Assembly: GCA_013396755.1 (NCBI GenBank)
Contig: VWZF01000356.1
Span: 1 to 64,000 of the forward strand
Direction of reading: 5' to 3'
DNA: 64,000 bases
Source of the DNA: Sclerurus mexicanus
Taxonomy: Eukaryota; Chordata; Aves; Passeriformes; Furnariidae
This document shows positions 37,001 through 48,300 of this stretch, piece after piece. The position numbers and the translations under genes are program-made. The notes beneath the pieces are model-generated. The model was not told the DNA's origin. It saw only the letters and a list, made by a program, of their open reading frames with translations, and made no database searches. The first letter of the stretch is position 1. Every line of letters starts with the position of its first letter.

Positions 37001-37869
37001 GTCAGTGAGTTTATTTTTTAAATAAAAATGACTTGTATTTTCTCAACTAGTGTTTGTATAAACATTCAGAAAATGTTTTTGCTTGTGTGTACTTCAGAAG
37101 TCCCCAAAAGGATTCTAAGAAAATAATTTATATATGTTATTGAACCAGACATTTTCATGTCTCCACAGACTCTCGAATGATTCATGTCCTTTCCTAATGA
37201 CAATAATACAGTAGGCTTTTGACCATTAGTGAGTGGAGCTGGCTTGAGCTGGTGACCTGGAGATGAAATGTTTACTGCCAATCTCCCGGGCAACCATCTC
37301 CCCCTACAGGCACCTTTCAATAAATCTGCCCTTCCTTATTTTCAAAAGACACTTTGGAAACATGCCATTTGAAACTATTCAGAAGACTTCCAAAAATCCC
37401 TTTGTGTAAGGTTTGTTTTCATAACTATTTTGTGTAAGACAGGCAAAGTTTTCTTTCCTTAAGTTTTAAGTAACTTGCAGATTTTAACATGATTTGATTC
37501 CTTTCATTTCTAAATGTCTTATGCCGTAGCCTGTGGCATGGCAGTTAGCCAGCAAGCCTTCCCGCATTAGACACTTGCTTAGGCAACCAGCTGTCATCTC
37601 TGCTCCAAGGAGGAACCAAAAACAAACTACATGCTCCCCTTCAGCTTCCTCTTCCACATTGCCTTACACCCGCCAGGTACCGATTTCCAAACTACTCACT
37701 GAAACCAAATTCTAACAGAAAAAGGAATGATGGTGAGATAAAACTGGTTCTGATCTAAGCTACTAAATACCATTTTAAATAAGGGAGTATGGCAGTAAAT
37801 TACTCCACCACAGCCCAGCATACTTGTGCGGTATTATGTGTAGGAACAGAGAAAATAGTACCTGACACG
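37001..37869. other. Intergenic, nothing recognised
   Basis: Unique AT-rich sequence. No repeat family, exon or RNA gene is recognised. Confidence 0.4.
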
Positions 37870-38010
37870 TAGCTGTGTTCTTGGAGATCAGCTAATAATC
37901 TCCATGTTAAATATTCCCAGCAGGCAATAATTAATATTCCCATTGGTTTCATTCAAAGACATGCCCATCTGTTTGCGAAACTATCATATAAAAACAATGG
38001 TTCCAATTCT
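37870..38010. promoter_or_regulatory. Candidate conserved regulatory block
   Basis: TAATTA (37928-37933), an inverted CCAAT (ATTGG, 37942-37946) and a SOX-type ACAATGG (37994-38000) lie in a complex, non-repetitive block. It has the look of a conserved non-coding element, but conservation was not tested. Confidence 0.28.
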
Positions 38011-41000
38011 CTACGCCTTACTCAGGCTTTTGTGAAACCAGTTACAGCAATTTTTATCTGGGTCAGGAATTCAAAACAAAATAAATTCGAATTTAGTATG
38101 ATGAAACATTCAGAACGTAAGTTGAATATAGGGGTTTTTTATTTTTTTTGTTACTTTAAGTGCTAAGAGGTTATGCCTACCATACTGCTAAATGCTTTAC
38201 TGTAACACTCACAATGTACAATTTCTCTCATTACATCTCCATATATGCAGACTAAATTATGTCACTCTACCTTCGGATTTTTACCAGTTTGTATGTCTTA
38301 AAGACATGGATGAAATTCTTAACTAGGTGCACACTCAGAAACCTTCTGTTTTGAATTTCAGCTACAATCTTAGTAAGTTTGTATTCTGTAACAAATGTAA
38401 CAAACTCCCTTTGTATGAGCCATCCACTCACAACTTTGTCTCTTTCATCTTCTGTTCCACAGATGTCTAGAACAGACACTTTAACTCAGTGTGTGTACTC
38501 TGAGGGCAGCAGCAGTGCTCCTTCTGCCATGTGTAGTGAGCTCATCCCTTGGTGGAGGGGATGAGACACTTCTCCTTTGATCTACAAACTTTGAATTGAC
38601 TCCGACTGCACTTTCCTTACCAGTTCAGGACCTGTGGTCTGGTCTCGTCATATCGTTGCATCAGACTTAATCACAGCCACATCTTTATATACTAGTCAAG
38701 TTTGTCTGGGCCAATGCAGTTCATCAGCCAGTCATGTACATGCCAGCTTCATACTTAGAGGATTTGGGTTTGATGATTTTCATTGCTGACAACCACAGGA
38801 GCAGACTGTACATCCCTTCTCTCTGAGGCAGCCAGTGCCTCACTTTGAGGATATTGAAACTAGAGGGAAAGGAGAGAAAAGCTCTTGCTTTTCCTCATAT
38901 TCCACATGAAGTGGATGAAACTTCCCATGGGGGAGGGCAGAGAGCTCTCTTCTAAGGATCTGAGTAACCTGCTGCTTCTTCCTTTCAGCTGGAGGCAGAA
39001 ATTGCTTCCCAAAGACAGCTGAACTCAAATATTTACCAACCAAGGTTATGAACATTGTTGCTGTAACAGGCAAGGGTTTGTACCCTATGGTGAGTAGGAA
39101 CTTAGAGGGACCAGGGAACAAGGGAACAAGGAAGACCGAGGTGAATGGGATAGAGCAAATGGTACTTGTTCCCTGCAAGTGATGACTAGGGAGAGTGGAT
39201 GATAAATGAGGAGTAATTCTGATGGTCTGATCTTATCAGAAATTCCATTTACATCTTTGGATCTCTACCAGCATTATTATATGTCAGAAACATATGGGCA
39301 AGATAGCTGGCTTTGTGGCTTCTCTCTGCCTGTAAGGGGAGCCATCAGCACAGTAGGGGATCTACTATGGTTGCTCCACTCAAGAGGTTACAAGATCCCC
39401 CAGTGCTCTGGAGCAGGTGCTTTTTAGAATCTGAGTTGGATTTCTTGTTTTCATCCAGACCTCAGTACTAAAAAGTGTGAGACACGGGGTGTGGGGTCTT
39501 GTGTGAGCAAATATCACAGAAAGCAAACAGCATCTGAGGTAAGAGTCTTCCCTTGAGTTATATAAGAGAAGCCACAAGCAACTCTTGTGCAGACTGAGGC
39601 TTATGGTCATTTTGGCAGAAAGGTACTCTTAGAGTGATGTTTCACAAATGCACAGATTCCATTTCAAAGGGACATGGCCCCAAATTCCACCTGCTTTTTG
39701 TTCCTGTGTCTTTTTTTCCGAAATTACTGGGAGTTTCTCTGGTACAAATGGAAACTCAAAGAATTCAATGACTACTGTGATGTTATTTTCACTGGATCCA
39801 AACTCCAGGATGATAAAACAAGCATATCTTTAATTCACATACCTTCAGTTCTGGCAAATTTTACAACACTTGAGTGCAGAATTGAGCTTTTCAGTGATGA
39901 CACAACACAGAGCCCTCCAATGAATACCTAGAGGATTTGTGTAACTGCTCCAGACAATACAAACCTGTTTAACCTCTGGTTCTCCTGATCATTATCTCTG
40001 CTGTCTGTTCTGGAATAAGCAAATTTGCATGTTGAGTACCTAATGCCTTTGATAATAAAGAATATTGAAATGGAGATGTGTGGAATACATGCAAAGAAAA
40101 ATAGATAATAATTTTAATCATTACCTGCATAAAGATCATTTCCATAGTTCAAGGTGACCAATTTCTGAGTCAACTGCAACTCTTGATCAAGGTCCCATAT
40201 TGAATGAGATTTGTCGAACTTGGAGGAAAGGACTTTTGCTCCTACAATAAACCATGAATGCTACTGAAGGAGAGAGTAGGGGGCAGAGAGCAAGGAGGCA
40301 ATGGAGAGCCCTGAACAGTGCTAAAGTAGAGAAGATTTACAAGTTGTTGATCGAGAAAACAAAGAATAATGTGGGAAGAAACTTCCACAGGGAAAGTTTA
40401 TAGAAATCTGAAACATTAAAGATGAATAGATGGATTACAGGCAATTTTTCAACTTGACAAGCGTGTTTTCGTATATGGCAGCACATCCCAAGGAAAAAAG
40501 AAAGAAGGAAAAATCAAGGAAAACATGACTTGGAATTACTGGGAGTAACTTCTTAGCTACAGTGAGATGGCCATAAAACAGTAACACAATAAGGGTTTAA
40601 AACAATGAAATGCCTCACATATAGCATGCCATTACAAAGAGCAACAAAATGTGTAGAGATACCATCTTTGAAGAAAAGCAGTGAATTTTGCATTTTAGAG
40701 GAGAAGCAGGTATTTCATGGAACTGCCAGTGTGTATCATGATCAGATGAGGAGTTGTGCAAACTAAACAGCTTGCTTCAAGCCAAATTTGAAGGGGCTGG
40801 GGCAATGGCTGTTGTCTGGGGTTGTCAGAAATCACGTACATGATTGCTCAACAATACAGTTGTAATTAGAAGAGTAACGACAACTCTATGAAATAAGAAA
40901 CAATTTAAGAGTTTTATTCTCCCCAATGGGATTGTAAGAACCGATGAAGCAGAGCTTGGTGGCCTCCCTGCATTCCTTCTCACAGGACACTCATGTATGC

Positions 41001-42059
41001 TCTGTTACAGGCCTTGTGTGGGACTGCAGAGACTTTTGAGGCCTCCTCACAGACCCCCCTGTGTGGGGTCTCAAAGATGGTGATGGAAAGGGGAGTAAGA
41101 ATTTAATTTTTAATAGGAGAGTTGTAATCAGTTACATTCACAAAGAACATTAGGAACTCCTCTGATCAGGCAACTCAGCAGGAATCTCTAAGCATGCAAG
41201 ACAGCTGAAGGATTTTAAGTGAGCTGCAATAGCGGCAAAGCATTTCTTCTCCACTATTGCCTTTCTCTTTTTGAGCAGCATTACAAGTGTTTCAGATTTT
41301 GGTAAGTACAGAACAGGGAGACTCCTGGAAGACAGAAACACCTAGCAAGAAAACAGCACAATTCTGAAGAACCATCTGTGTTATCAACCCTCAGAATTTA
41401 ATAGACGATTTTCTTGGCTCCCAATTTAGTTTTTTCTATCTGTTCAGTGAGTAGAAACATAAGATTCCTCCTTTATACAGGACACTTTTGATATACTTTG
41501 GCAAGAAGACAAATAATTGGTAAGACATTAGAAAATGGAAGCTGCAGGTTTAGGCAGAATGTTGGGAAAAAAAGAGCAGGAAAATCTTTCTGTCCTATTG
41601 GAAAAACCTAATCAAGGCCTCAACAGTAGCAGATGCTGAATGGACTTGCTAAGAAGATTTTCAAGAAGAGAACTGGAAGACTCGACTTTGTTCTCATCTT
41701 GTGTGCAGCCATAAAATTTCTATATTAAAACTATAAGGTTTTGACTGACTGGCTTGATCTTCTACCCTCATGTATGTTATGTCTGTGGATTTTTTTGCAT
41801 GTAGCCTTTCGTAGGTGGCTGAAGAGAAGACAGTAACAGACCCTTCCAGGGTGAAATAGAGTGTCTTGGTTTTCCATTAGCACTCTTTCTCTGCATTTGG
41901 TAGGCACAGCAAGGGACTGGGGAGTGGCTAAGGTAGAAAAGTGTTTTTGATGCAGCACCACAGGTGCCACAGGTTTTCCAGAGAGGTGGAAGGCTGCTGA
42001 GCAGTTCTGGAAGAGCAGGCTGCTGCTGGAGATGTAACATGTCTCCAGAAATTATTCCT
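38011..42059. other. Intergenic stretch, no gene recognised
   Basis: Unique sequence, A-rich in places (40240-40700). A 112-codon minus-strand frame near 38840-39178 and an 85-codon plus-strand frame at 39674-39931 show no family resemblance. Confidence 0.4.
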
Positions 42060-42440
42060 AGAATCACAGAAATATAAAGCTGCAAATTAACGCAGGGGAT
42101 TATCTATGCCCTCCTTTTACTCAGAGGTAGAATGACATTTGCCAAGATAATCGGAATGGGAGGTTTGTCTCACCTGCTTTCAAAAACCTCCATTGGAGGA
42201 ATCCCGCTACTGTCCCTAGGCTGCCTGTACCACTGTTTCAATGTTTCTTTAATAAGAATTGCTTCTTCCTAATGCATAATTTAAACACCCTTTACTTAAT
42301 TTGATTATTTCTTGTCCTAGGATTAGTGAATGTATTGAACAAAGAATTATTTTTATAACTGTTTATGTATTAGAAAACTGCTATCATGCCTCATTTTCGT
42401 CCATTCCAGACTAAACAAACTCACTTCCTCTGACCCTTCT
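42060..42440 (-). mobile_element. Ancient CR1/L3-like fragment
   Basis: In reverse orientation it starts with TAGAATCACAGAAATATAAAG and then follows the order of old amniote CR1/L3 3' ends: GCTTCTTCCTAATGCATAAT, TTTCTTGTCCTAGGATTAG, GAAAACTGCTATCATGCC, CCAGACTAAACAAACTCAC, CTTCTCATAGGTCAAACT. Divergence is high, which suggests an insertion older than the other CR1 copies here. Confidence 0.75.
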
Positions 42441-42934
42441 CATAGGTCAAACTTCCCTATCCTCAGCTCCTTTTCCCTTCTATTCTTTTTACTACATAGT
42501 TCACATGGGATAGTGTCCTGAGGTCCCAAGGTCACTTCATTTCACTTGGTTAGGTTTGGACTACTCCTCTTCAGAGGAAGAGGAGACAATAACCTCCTAC
42601 ATTTTACGAATGAAAGTTCTGAATTTACACTCCACAAGTCTTCCTTTTTTCTGTTACACTGTTCACTTGCAATAACTAAAAATATAAAGTATGTGGGAAT
42701 TCTGAGGTCCTTCTTTATCTTGCTGGTGGATGTAAGGAACTTGGTGAACTTCCCTCAAACTGGGCTTTCACTTCATTATATATATTGGTCACATTAATAT
42801 TTTCCAACTGATCTTCAGTTCTGGCTCAGGAAGTAAATCGTACTGTGAAAAATACTTTTGCCTCCAACTGGGACAAGATGGTAGGGTGGCAGACCTCTAG
42901 TGCTTTTACAAAGTCAGTCGGTGTTGTGCTACTT
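42441..42934. other. Intergenic, nothing recognised
   Basis: Unique AT-rich sequence between two minus-oriented CR1 fragments. Confidence 0.4.
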
Positions 42935-43140
42935 AGAATCATAGAATCATTAAGGTTGGAAAATATCTCCAAGATCATCAAACCCAGCCTTTGAATGAAT
43001 ATTACCATGCCCACTAAACCTTATAGCAAAGCGCTACATTTACTTGGTTTTTTAACATTTCCAGGGAAGTTCACCACTTCCCAAGCCTATTACAAAGATT
43101 TTATACTGTCCTGTACACCACGACTGTATACATGCTGCCT
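42935..43140 (-). mobile_element. CR1 LINE 3' fragment
   Basis: Reverse-oriented terminus AGAATCATAGAATCATTAAG, then GGTTGGAAAATATCTCCAAG, CATGCCCACTAAACCTTATA and AGGGAAGTTCACCACTTCCC, a colinear match to the CR1 3' end. The right boundary is soft. Confidence 0.92.
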
Positions 43141-46082
43141 GAATTTGCAGTGATTTTGATTTTTTTCATTCTTTCCAGCAGTACATATAGCACAGTATTG
43201 AGAAATAGAATCAGTCAGTTAAGAAAGGAATGACATCACTTTAATTTTTGGAGAGTTCATATCAGAGTAAGAAATGGCCATTCATGTTTCAGGGTAACTA
43301 AGAAACTCCATTAAAAAAAAAAGAAAAAAGGATTTCTACAAAGAAAAGTCCATACAAAGTTTTGTGCCCTTACGCAGCAATCCAGGCTACTTTTACAGGT
43401 TATTTTTTTAACTAGTGGTTTCTCTGTTGGAAAAATTTAGGCAATTGTACTCTGCCACAGGGAGTAAGTTCAAGAAATAGCTGTAGGGAAAGATCCTCAA
43501 GGAATATTTTTTCAGAACATCATCAGGCAGTCTTGCATTGATTACATGGCTGTCTCAGTGCGCTATTTTGTGCATTCAAAATAATAGCACTCCCTGTAAG
43601 TTCAGGGATAACAGTGACAGCCATTTTTAAGGCAAACTGGTTACTAGAAATAGCCAATGAGAAAAGCACATAATAGACAAGATGACCACTCAGGCAGTTG
43701 CTGTGGATTGAAAGAGAGTCCAAATTTTTGGAGGCTTTTGTTGTACTATTCTGGTGTGCTGATATCCAGGATGAAACTCAGAGATCCAAGACAAAACTTG
43801 TAAATTTTGGACTTTTTGAGACCTCACAGTATACCTTGTCTTCTCATTCAATGAAAGATATTTTTGCCAAGTACTTTGCTTCTGATAATCATAGTTATTA
43901 CAGAAGTTATCTTACCTATGGCCATGCTGTTATAGTTCAAGCTGGTTGTTTACCTGCTGGCTGTCAAAGTCTGGCAAAATGACAGTTCTGAAGTGGTTGG
44001 TAGACACAGAAACAGAGGAAGAAAGAAGGAACTTTTTTTAAGTTTTGATGTGAAAACAGAAAGTGTTTGACATTCTGCCTTGCCATTTGTGTTGTATCTA
44101 TATCTGTTGGTTTTATTTTGAACATTTTGGTTCAAGGAATATGAAAACAGGGAGAGAGGAAAAGAAGGAGAAAGAAAAGAGAAATACTCTAAGCAGAGCA
44201 TCTTGAGGTAGTAGGAAAGTGCCCCAGAAATGCCAGAAAGGCCTGTTTCAAAAGCAACATACTAAAATTTGCAGGATGATCCCCATTTACAGCAGTTGAT
44301 ACTGGGTCATGTCCTGAGCACACAGATACAGGTTTTACTTCATGTGTTACCTACAAAATGTCAAACACCATAAATTAGTTAGCCCTAGCAATACACTGAT
44401 GGAGGAAGAGGGTTCTTTTATCTGTTGTTCATGATGAGCTGTGTTAAGAACCTTCACTAATTCTGGAGTTAACTCTTCAATGCTGAAACAGGTAGCAGTT
44501 TGGTCATTGCCATTAGTAATAAGGGAGGAGGAGAATGCTTACGGTAAGCATTATGTTATGCAAAACCCATATTAAATAGACACTTTAAACAGGATGGGAG
44601 GAGGACAATCTGAAAACCATAAATTATTGAGTGCCATCTAAGCCCCTGTGCAATTGCTTTTTATTAGAAGTGCTTTCTCGAAATTCATACTTTTGTGGCC
44701 TACTACATGAGGGCCTTCATTTAAAAGACATGAAGGTTGAGACACTAAAGATAAGGTATTCAAAGGAGGCTGTACAGTTTTGTCCTCTGTTTAAGTTGCT
44801 TTGGAAAAGCAAAACTCATGCAAACAGGTCTTCATTTTGAAGTTGAAGACATTTCTCGCATTTTTCTATGTTAACCTTTTATATGTCTATCATGATGTTT
44901 GTCATAAACATTTTTGATTAGTAGACAAGTTGCCTCCTGATATCCCCTAAAGAGACCAACATACCCAGTAGGAGCCTAGTAAGCAAAAGTCAACTGCTTT
45001 TTCTAGAACCCCACATATACATCATCATTGTCTTATCAGAAAATCACATTTGCATGTAGGATAGCAAAGATGTGAACCTGAGTTTCAATGCTAGAATCAG
45101 GTTGCCTTCTGCACTCATTAAATTTGCACTAAAGAAACACTGGTGTTCAGACTAGCGGGTTAGACAATTTTGCTTTGGTCACAAACATGTTACAGTTACT
45201 AAGATTGAAGGTAATGTTCTTGAGATTCATTTAACACCAACTGATTTAAAATTGAACGTGAAGGGACTACTAAGCTTTCATGCATTTTTAAAATGCAGTT
45301 CTTAGTTTGCTATAAACACAATGAAAATATAAATTATTTCCCCAGGGAGAGGCATAAACAAAGCAATTGGAATAGAGTATTAATTACAATGGTAACATTG
45401 AAAGATAATGTGTTTATAAATCGTGAGGTTTCATGACTAGCTTAGCCCAGTCTATGAGCAGACATGACAAAGTCATGGTTCCTCCATCCCTACCTTCTGT
45501 TACATAACTCCCCATGTCCCTTTACTGGCAAGAACACTTTGGGGATCACACACCAACTTGGAACAGCTAGGTAAGCAAAAGGAAAATGAGAAACAAAAGT
45601 ATCCTAATCAAACTTCGTCCTTACTTTGTGGTGTATGAAGGTGACAGAAAAGCTGAAGGAGCTCGAAGGAAAGCAGTAAGAGGAGAAAAGTATTGAATAC
45701 TTCAGGCAAATATCTTCAATTGATATAAATCTAACACCAGTAGATTCAGGTATATTTGTACCAACTTAAGTAGATAAAAATCAGCTGGTTTTGACAAACT
45801 TCTGCAACAAATCTCCAGTAACCACTGAAGATTGTCTTTACCAGAGCCTTTATTTCACATGCTTCTACACACAGCAATGTGTTTCTTACCCAACATAGAT
45901 GCTTTTCCAAGCTGTCTAAGAAAGCAGCCTTGAATTATTTGACACTGAAATGAGTTTAACTATAGCAAACTAACCATGAGACATCCAGCCTAATATCTAA
46001 GTCAGCCACCCAGATCCCCCTGTAGTCAGCAACAAGACAATATGGCCAGTTTCAGGTCTAGCTTTAAGACAGGGGGAATAAA
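43141..46082. other. Intergenic stretch, no gene recognised
   Basis: AT-rich unique sequence with a short perfect palindrome at 44534-44552. No exons, RNA genes or further CR1 are recognised. Confidence 0.4.
44534..44552. promoter_or_regulatory. Perfect 9+1+9 palindrome
   Basis: AATGCTTAC, G, GTAAGCATT: a 19-base perfect dyad that could bind a dimeric factor. It lies in non-repetitive sequence near AAACCCATATTAAATAG. No named factor is assigned. Confidence 0.35.
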
Positions 46083-47206
46083 TATGCCACCAAGCTGTGT
46101 GGTGCAGTCAACCCAGTCGGGAAAAGGGTTGCCATTCAGAGGGACCTGGAGAGGCTTGAGAGGTGTGCTGATGCAAATCTCATGAAGTTCAAAAAAGCAA
46201 AATGAAAGGTTCTATGCCTGGGTTCCAGCAATCTCAGGCACACCTACAGGTTAGGCAGAGAAGTGAGAGAGCAACCCTGCAGAGAAAGACTTGGGAGTGA
46301 TGGATGATGAAATCTCAACACGAGCCAACAGCATGCACTCAACAGCCCAGAAAGCCAACCCAAACCTGGGCTACATCAAAAGAGCCACAACAGGTCGAAG
46401 GAGGTGATTCTTGCCCTCTACTTTGCTTTCGTGAGACCCCACCTGGANCAAAATGAAAGGTTCTATGCCTGGGTTCCAGCAATCTCAGGCACACCTACAG
46501 GTTAGGCAGAGAAGTGAGAGAGCAACCCTGCAGAGAAAGACTTGGGAGTGATGGATGATGAAATCTCAACACGAGCCAACAGCATGCACTCAACAGCCCA
46601 GAAAGCCAACCCAAACCTGGGCTACATCAAAAGAGCCACAACAGGTCGAAGGAGGTGATTCTTGCCCTCTACTTTGCTTTCGTGAGACCCCACCTGGAGT
46701 ACTGCATGTCCCCAACACAGGAAGGACATGGAACTAACTGTTGGAGCAAGTCCAGAGGAGTGCCCTGAAGTTGATAAGAAGACTGGAGCATTTGCCCTAT
46801 AAAGACAGGCAGAGAAGATTTGGGCTTTTCCACCTGGAGAAGAGAAGGTTTTGTAGAGATCTCATAGCAGCATTCAGTATCCAAAGGGGGCCCACAGGAA
46901 AGCTGAAAAGTGACACTTCTTTGGGAGTTTAGTGATAGGAGAGGGAGTAATGGGTACAAATTGAAAGAGGGAAGATTTAGGTTAGGTATTAGAAAGCAAC
47001 TTTTTACTGTGAGGGTGGTGAGGCACTGGTAAAAGATTGCCTAGGAGCGTTGTGGGTACCCCAGCCCTGGCAGTGTTCAGAGCCAGTTTGGATAAGGCTT
47101 CGAGCAACCTGGTCTAGTGGGAGGTGATCCCTGTCCATGGCAGGGGGTGTTAGAACAAGGTGATCTTTGGGGTCCTATCCAACTCCTGATCATTCTATGA
47201 TTCTAC
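46083..47206 (+). mobile_element. CR1 LINE, 5'-truncated, containing an artefactual duplication
   Basis: Plus-strand CR1 beginning at CCACCAAGCTGTGTGGTGCA (end of the RT region), with GAGGCTTGAGAGGTGTGCTG, CTCATGAAGTTCAA, GTGAGACCCCACCTGGA, CCTATAAAGACAGGCAGAG, GGTGGTGAGGCACTGG, CAACCTGGTCTAGTGGGAGG and the ATTCTATGATTCTAC terminus. It includes translated ORF2 landmarks such as EHLPYKDRQRRFGLFHLEKR (46741 onward). A 250-base segment is present twice, separated by one N at 46448. Without the second copy the element reads through normally at about 870 bases. Confidence 0.96.
46198..46698 (+). repeat. Exact 250-base direct duplication flanking an N
   Basis: Bases 46198-46447 are identical to 46449-46698, with a single N at 46448 between them. 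The right copy continues correctly into the CR1 consensus (GTACTGCATG), and the left copy is preceded correctly by AAGTTCAAAAAAG. This is the pattern of an unmerged contig overlap. Confidence 0.95.
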
Positions 47207-47974
47207 AAATTTATGAAATCCCTTTGGAACTGCCAATCTTCTCCATGTATCCATGTATCGTGACTTCAATGTGCTTATATTTGATGTCTTCCAGAGCATC
47301 AAGGTTATAAAGTCTGAAAGGTAGTGCTTGGCATCCAAAGGAGAACTGTGGGTTTGTGGGGGGCTTTTTTGTGATTTTTTTTGGGGGGGAGGGGAGTTGT
47401 TTCTTTTGTTTGTTGGTTGTTTTGTTTGTAGAATTATTTTGTTGTTTTGTTTTTGGGTTTGGGTATTACTTGGGTTCTTTTTTGTTTTAAAGAAGCTTGT
47501 CAAAAGGAAGGTAGAAGATGCAGCTAAGAATGTGATGGGACTAATAGTGCAGAACTCAGTACTGAAATATTGCTATTGGTTCTTCATTCATAATCTATCA
47601 GGTAAGCCTTGAAGAAGGGAATATGTCTATAAAGGGAATTTGATGTGATTAAATAGCAAAAATAAGGCACTTTATTATAGACACAAGACACTTTTCCAAA
47701 AAGATGAAGTTGTATCCAGGCAAAGAACATATACTGTAATACAATTCTAGCAAATAAAATATAAAAACATAGATAAGTAAAAAGAGGACAAAAATTATTC
47801 TAGCCCATCAAGAAGAAGTAAAATGTCCTCTAGACTGTCCAGAAGTTAAATGCCATTTCAATGTGTGATGTACTGTTCCCTTTCTTTTGATAAGGGCATA
47901 TGAAAACTGGAAAAGTGCAATAAAGATGAGAATAACATGAACCATCTTTATCATGAAGAACAACTGAGGAATAG
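47207..47974. other. Intergenic with T/G-rich tract
   Basis: A T/G-rich low-complexity tract occupies 47345-47485 (runs of T with GGGGGG and GTTTGTTGG). The rest is AT-rich unique sequence. Frames across the tract read as Phe/Gly/Leu runs and are not genes. Confidence 0.5.
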
Positions 47975-48300
47975 GAGGAGGAGAAGAAGGAGAAGCCTTC
48001 AGGCTGAAAAAGAGATAGCCTGAGTGAGATATAATAGATGTCCACAAAATCATGAATAGCCTGAAGAAGGATTTAACTTTTTATTGTCTCTTTGAATATG
48101 TGAAGTAAGAACTGTCACACAAAGCCAGTAAGATCCAGGGTTGCAACAAACAAAAGGGGATAGTTCTTCATGGGACAAAGATCTGCAGCTGTTCCTGTTC
48201 AAGTGAAGAGTTTGCATGGGCTCAAAGACAGACTGGAGATGTACTTGGAGCAGGGATCCATTGATGAAATGATCAAAAAACTGCATGATGATCTGAAAAA
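47975..48300 (+). mobile_element. Ancient CR1/L3-like fragment
   Basis: Plus-strand order resembles old CR1/L3 ORF2 ends: GATGTCCACAAAATCATGAA, TAGCCTGAAGAAGG, TCACACAAAGCCAGTAAG, CAAGTGAAGAGTTTGCATGG, GGGATCCATTGATGAAATGA. Strongly diverged. It ends in a short tandem, ATGATCTGAAAAA twice, near 48288-48316. Confidence 0.55.

Noticed and set aside
39674..39931. 85-codon plus-strand frame with a fairly protein-like composition
   Set aside because: I recognise no family, and no splice or promoter context is visible. Expected by chance in this much DNA.
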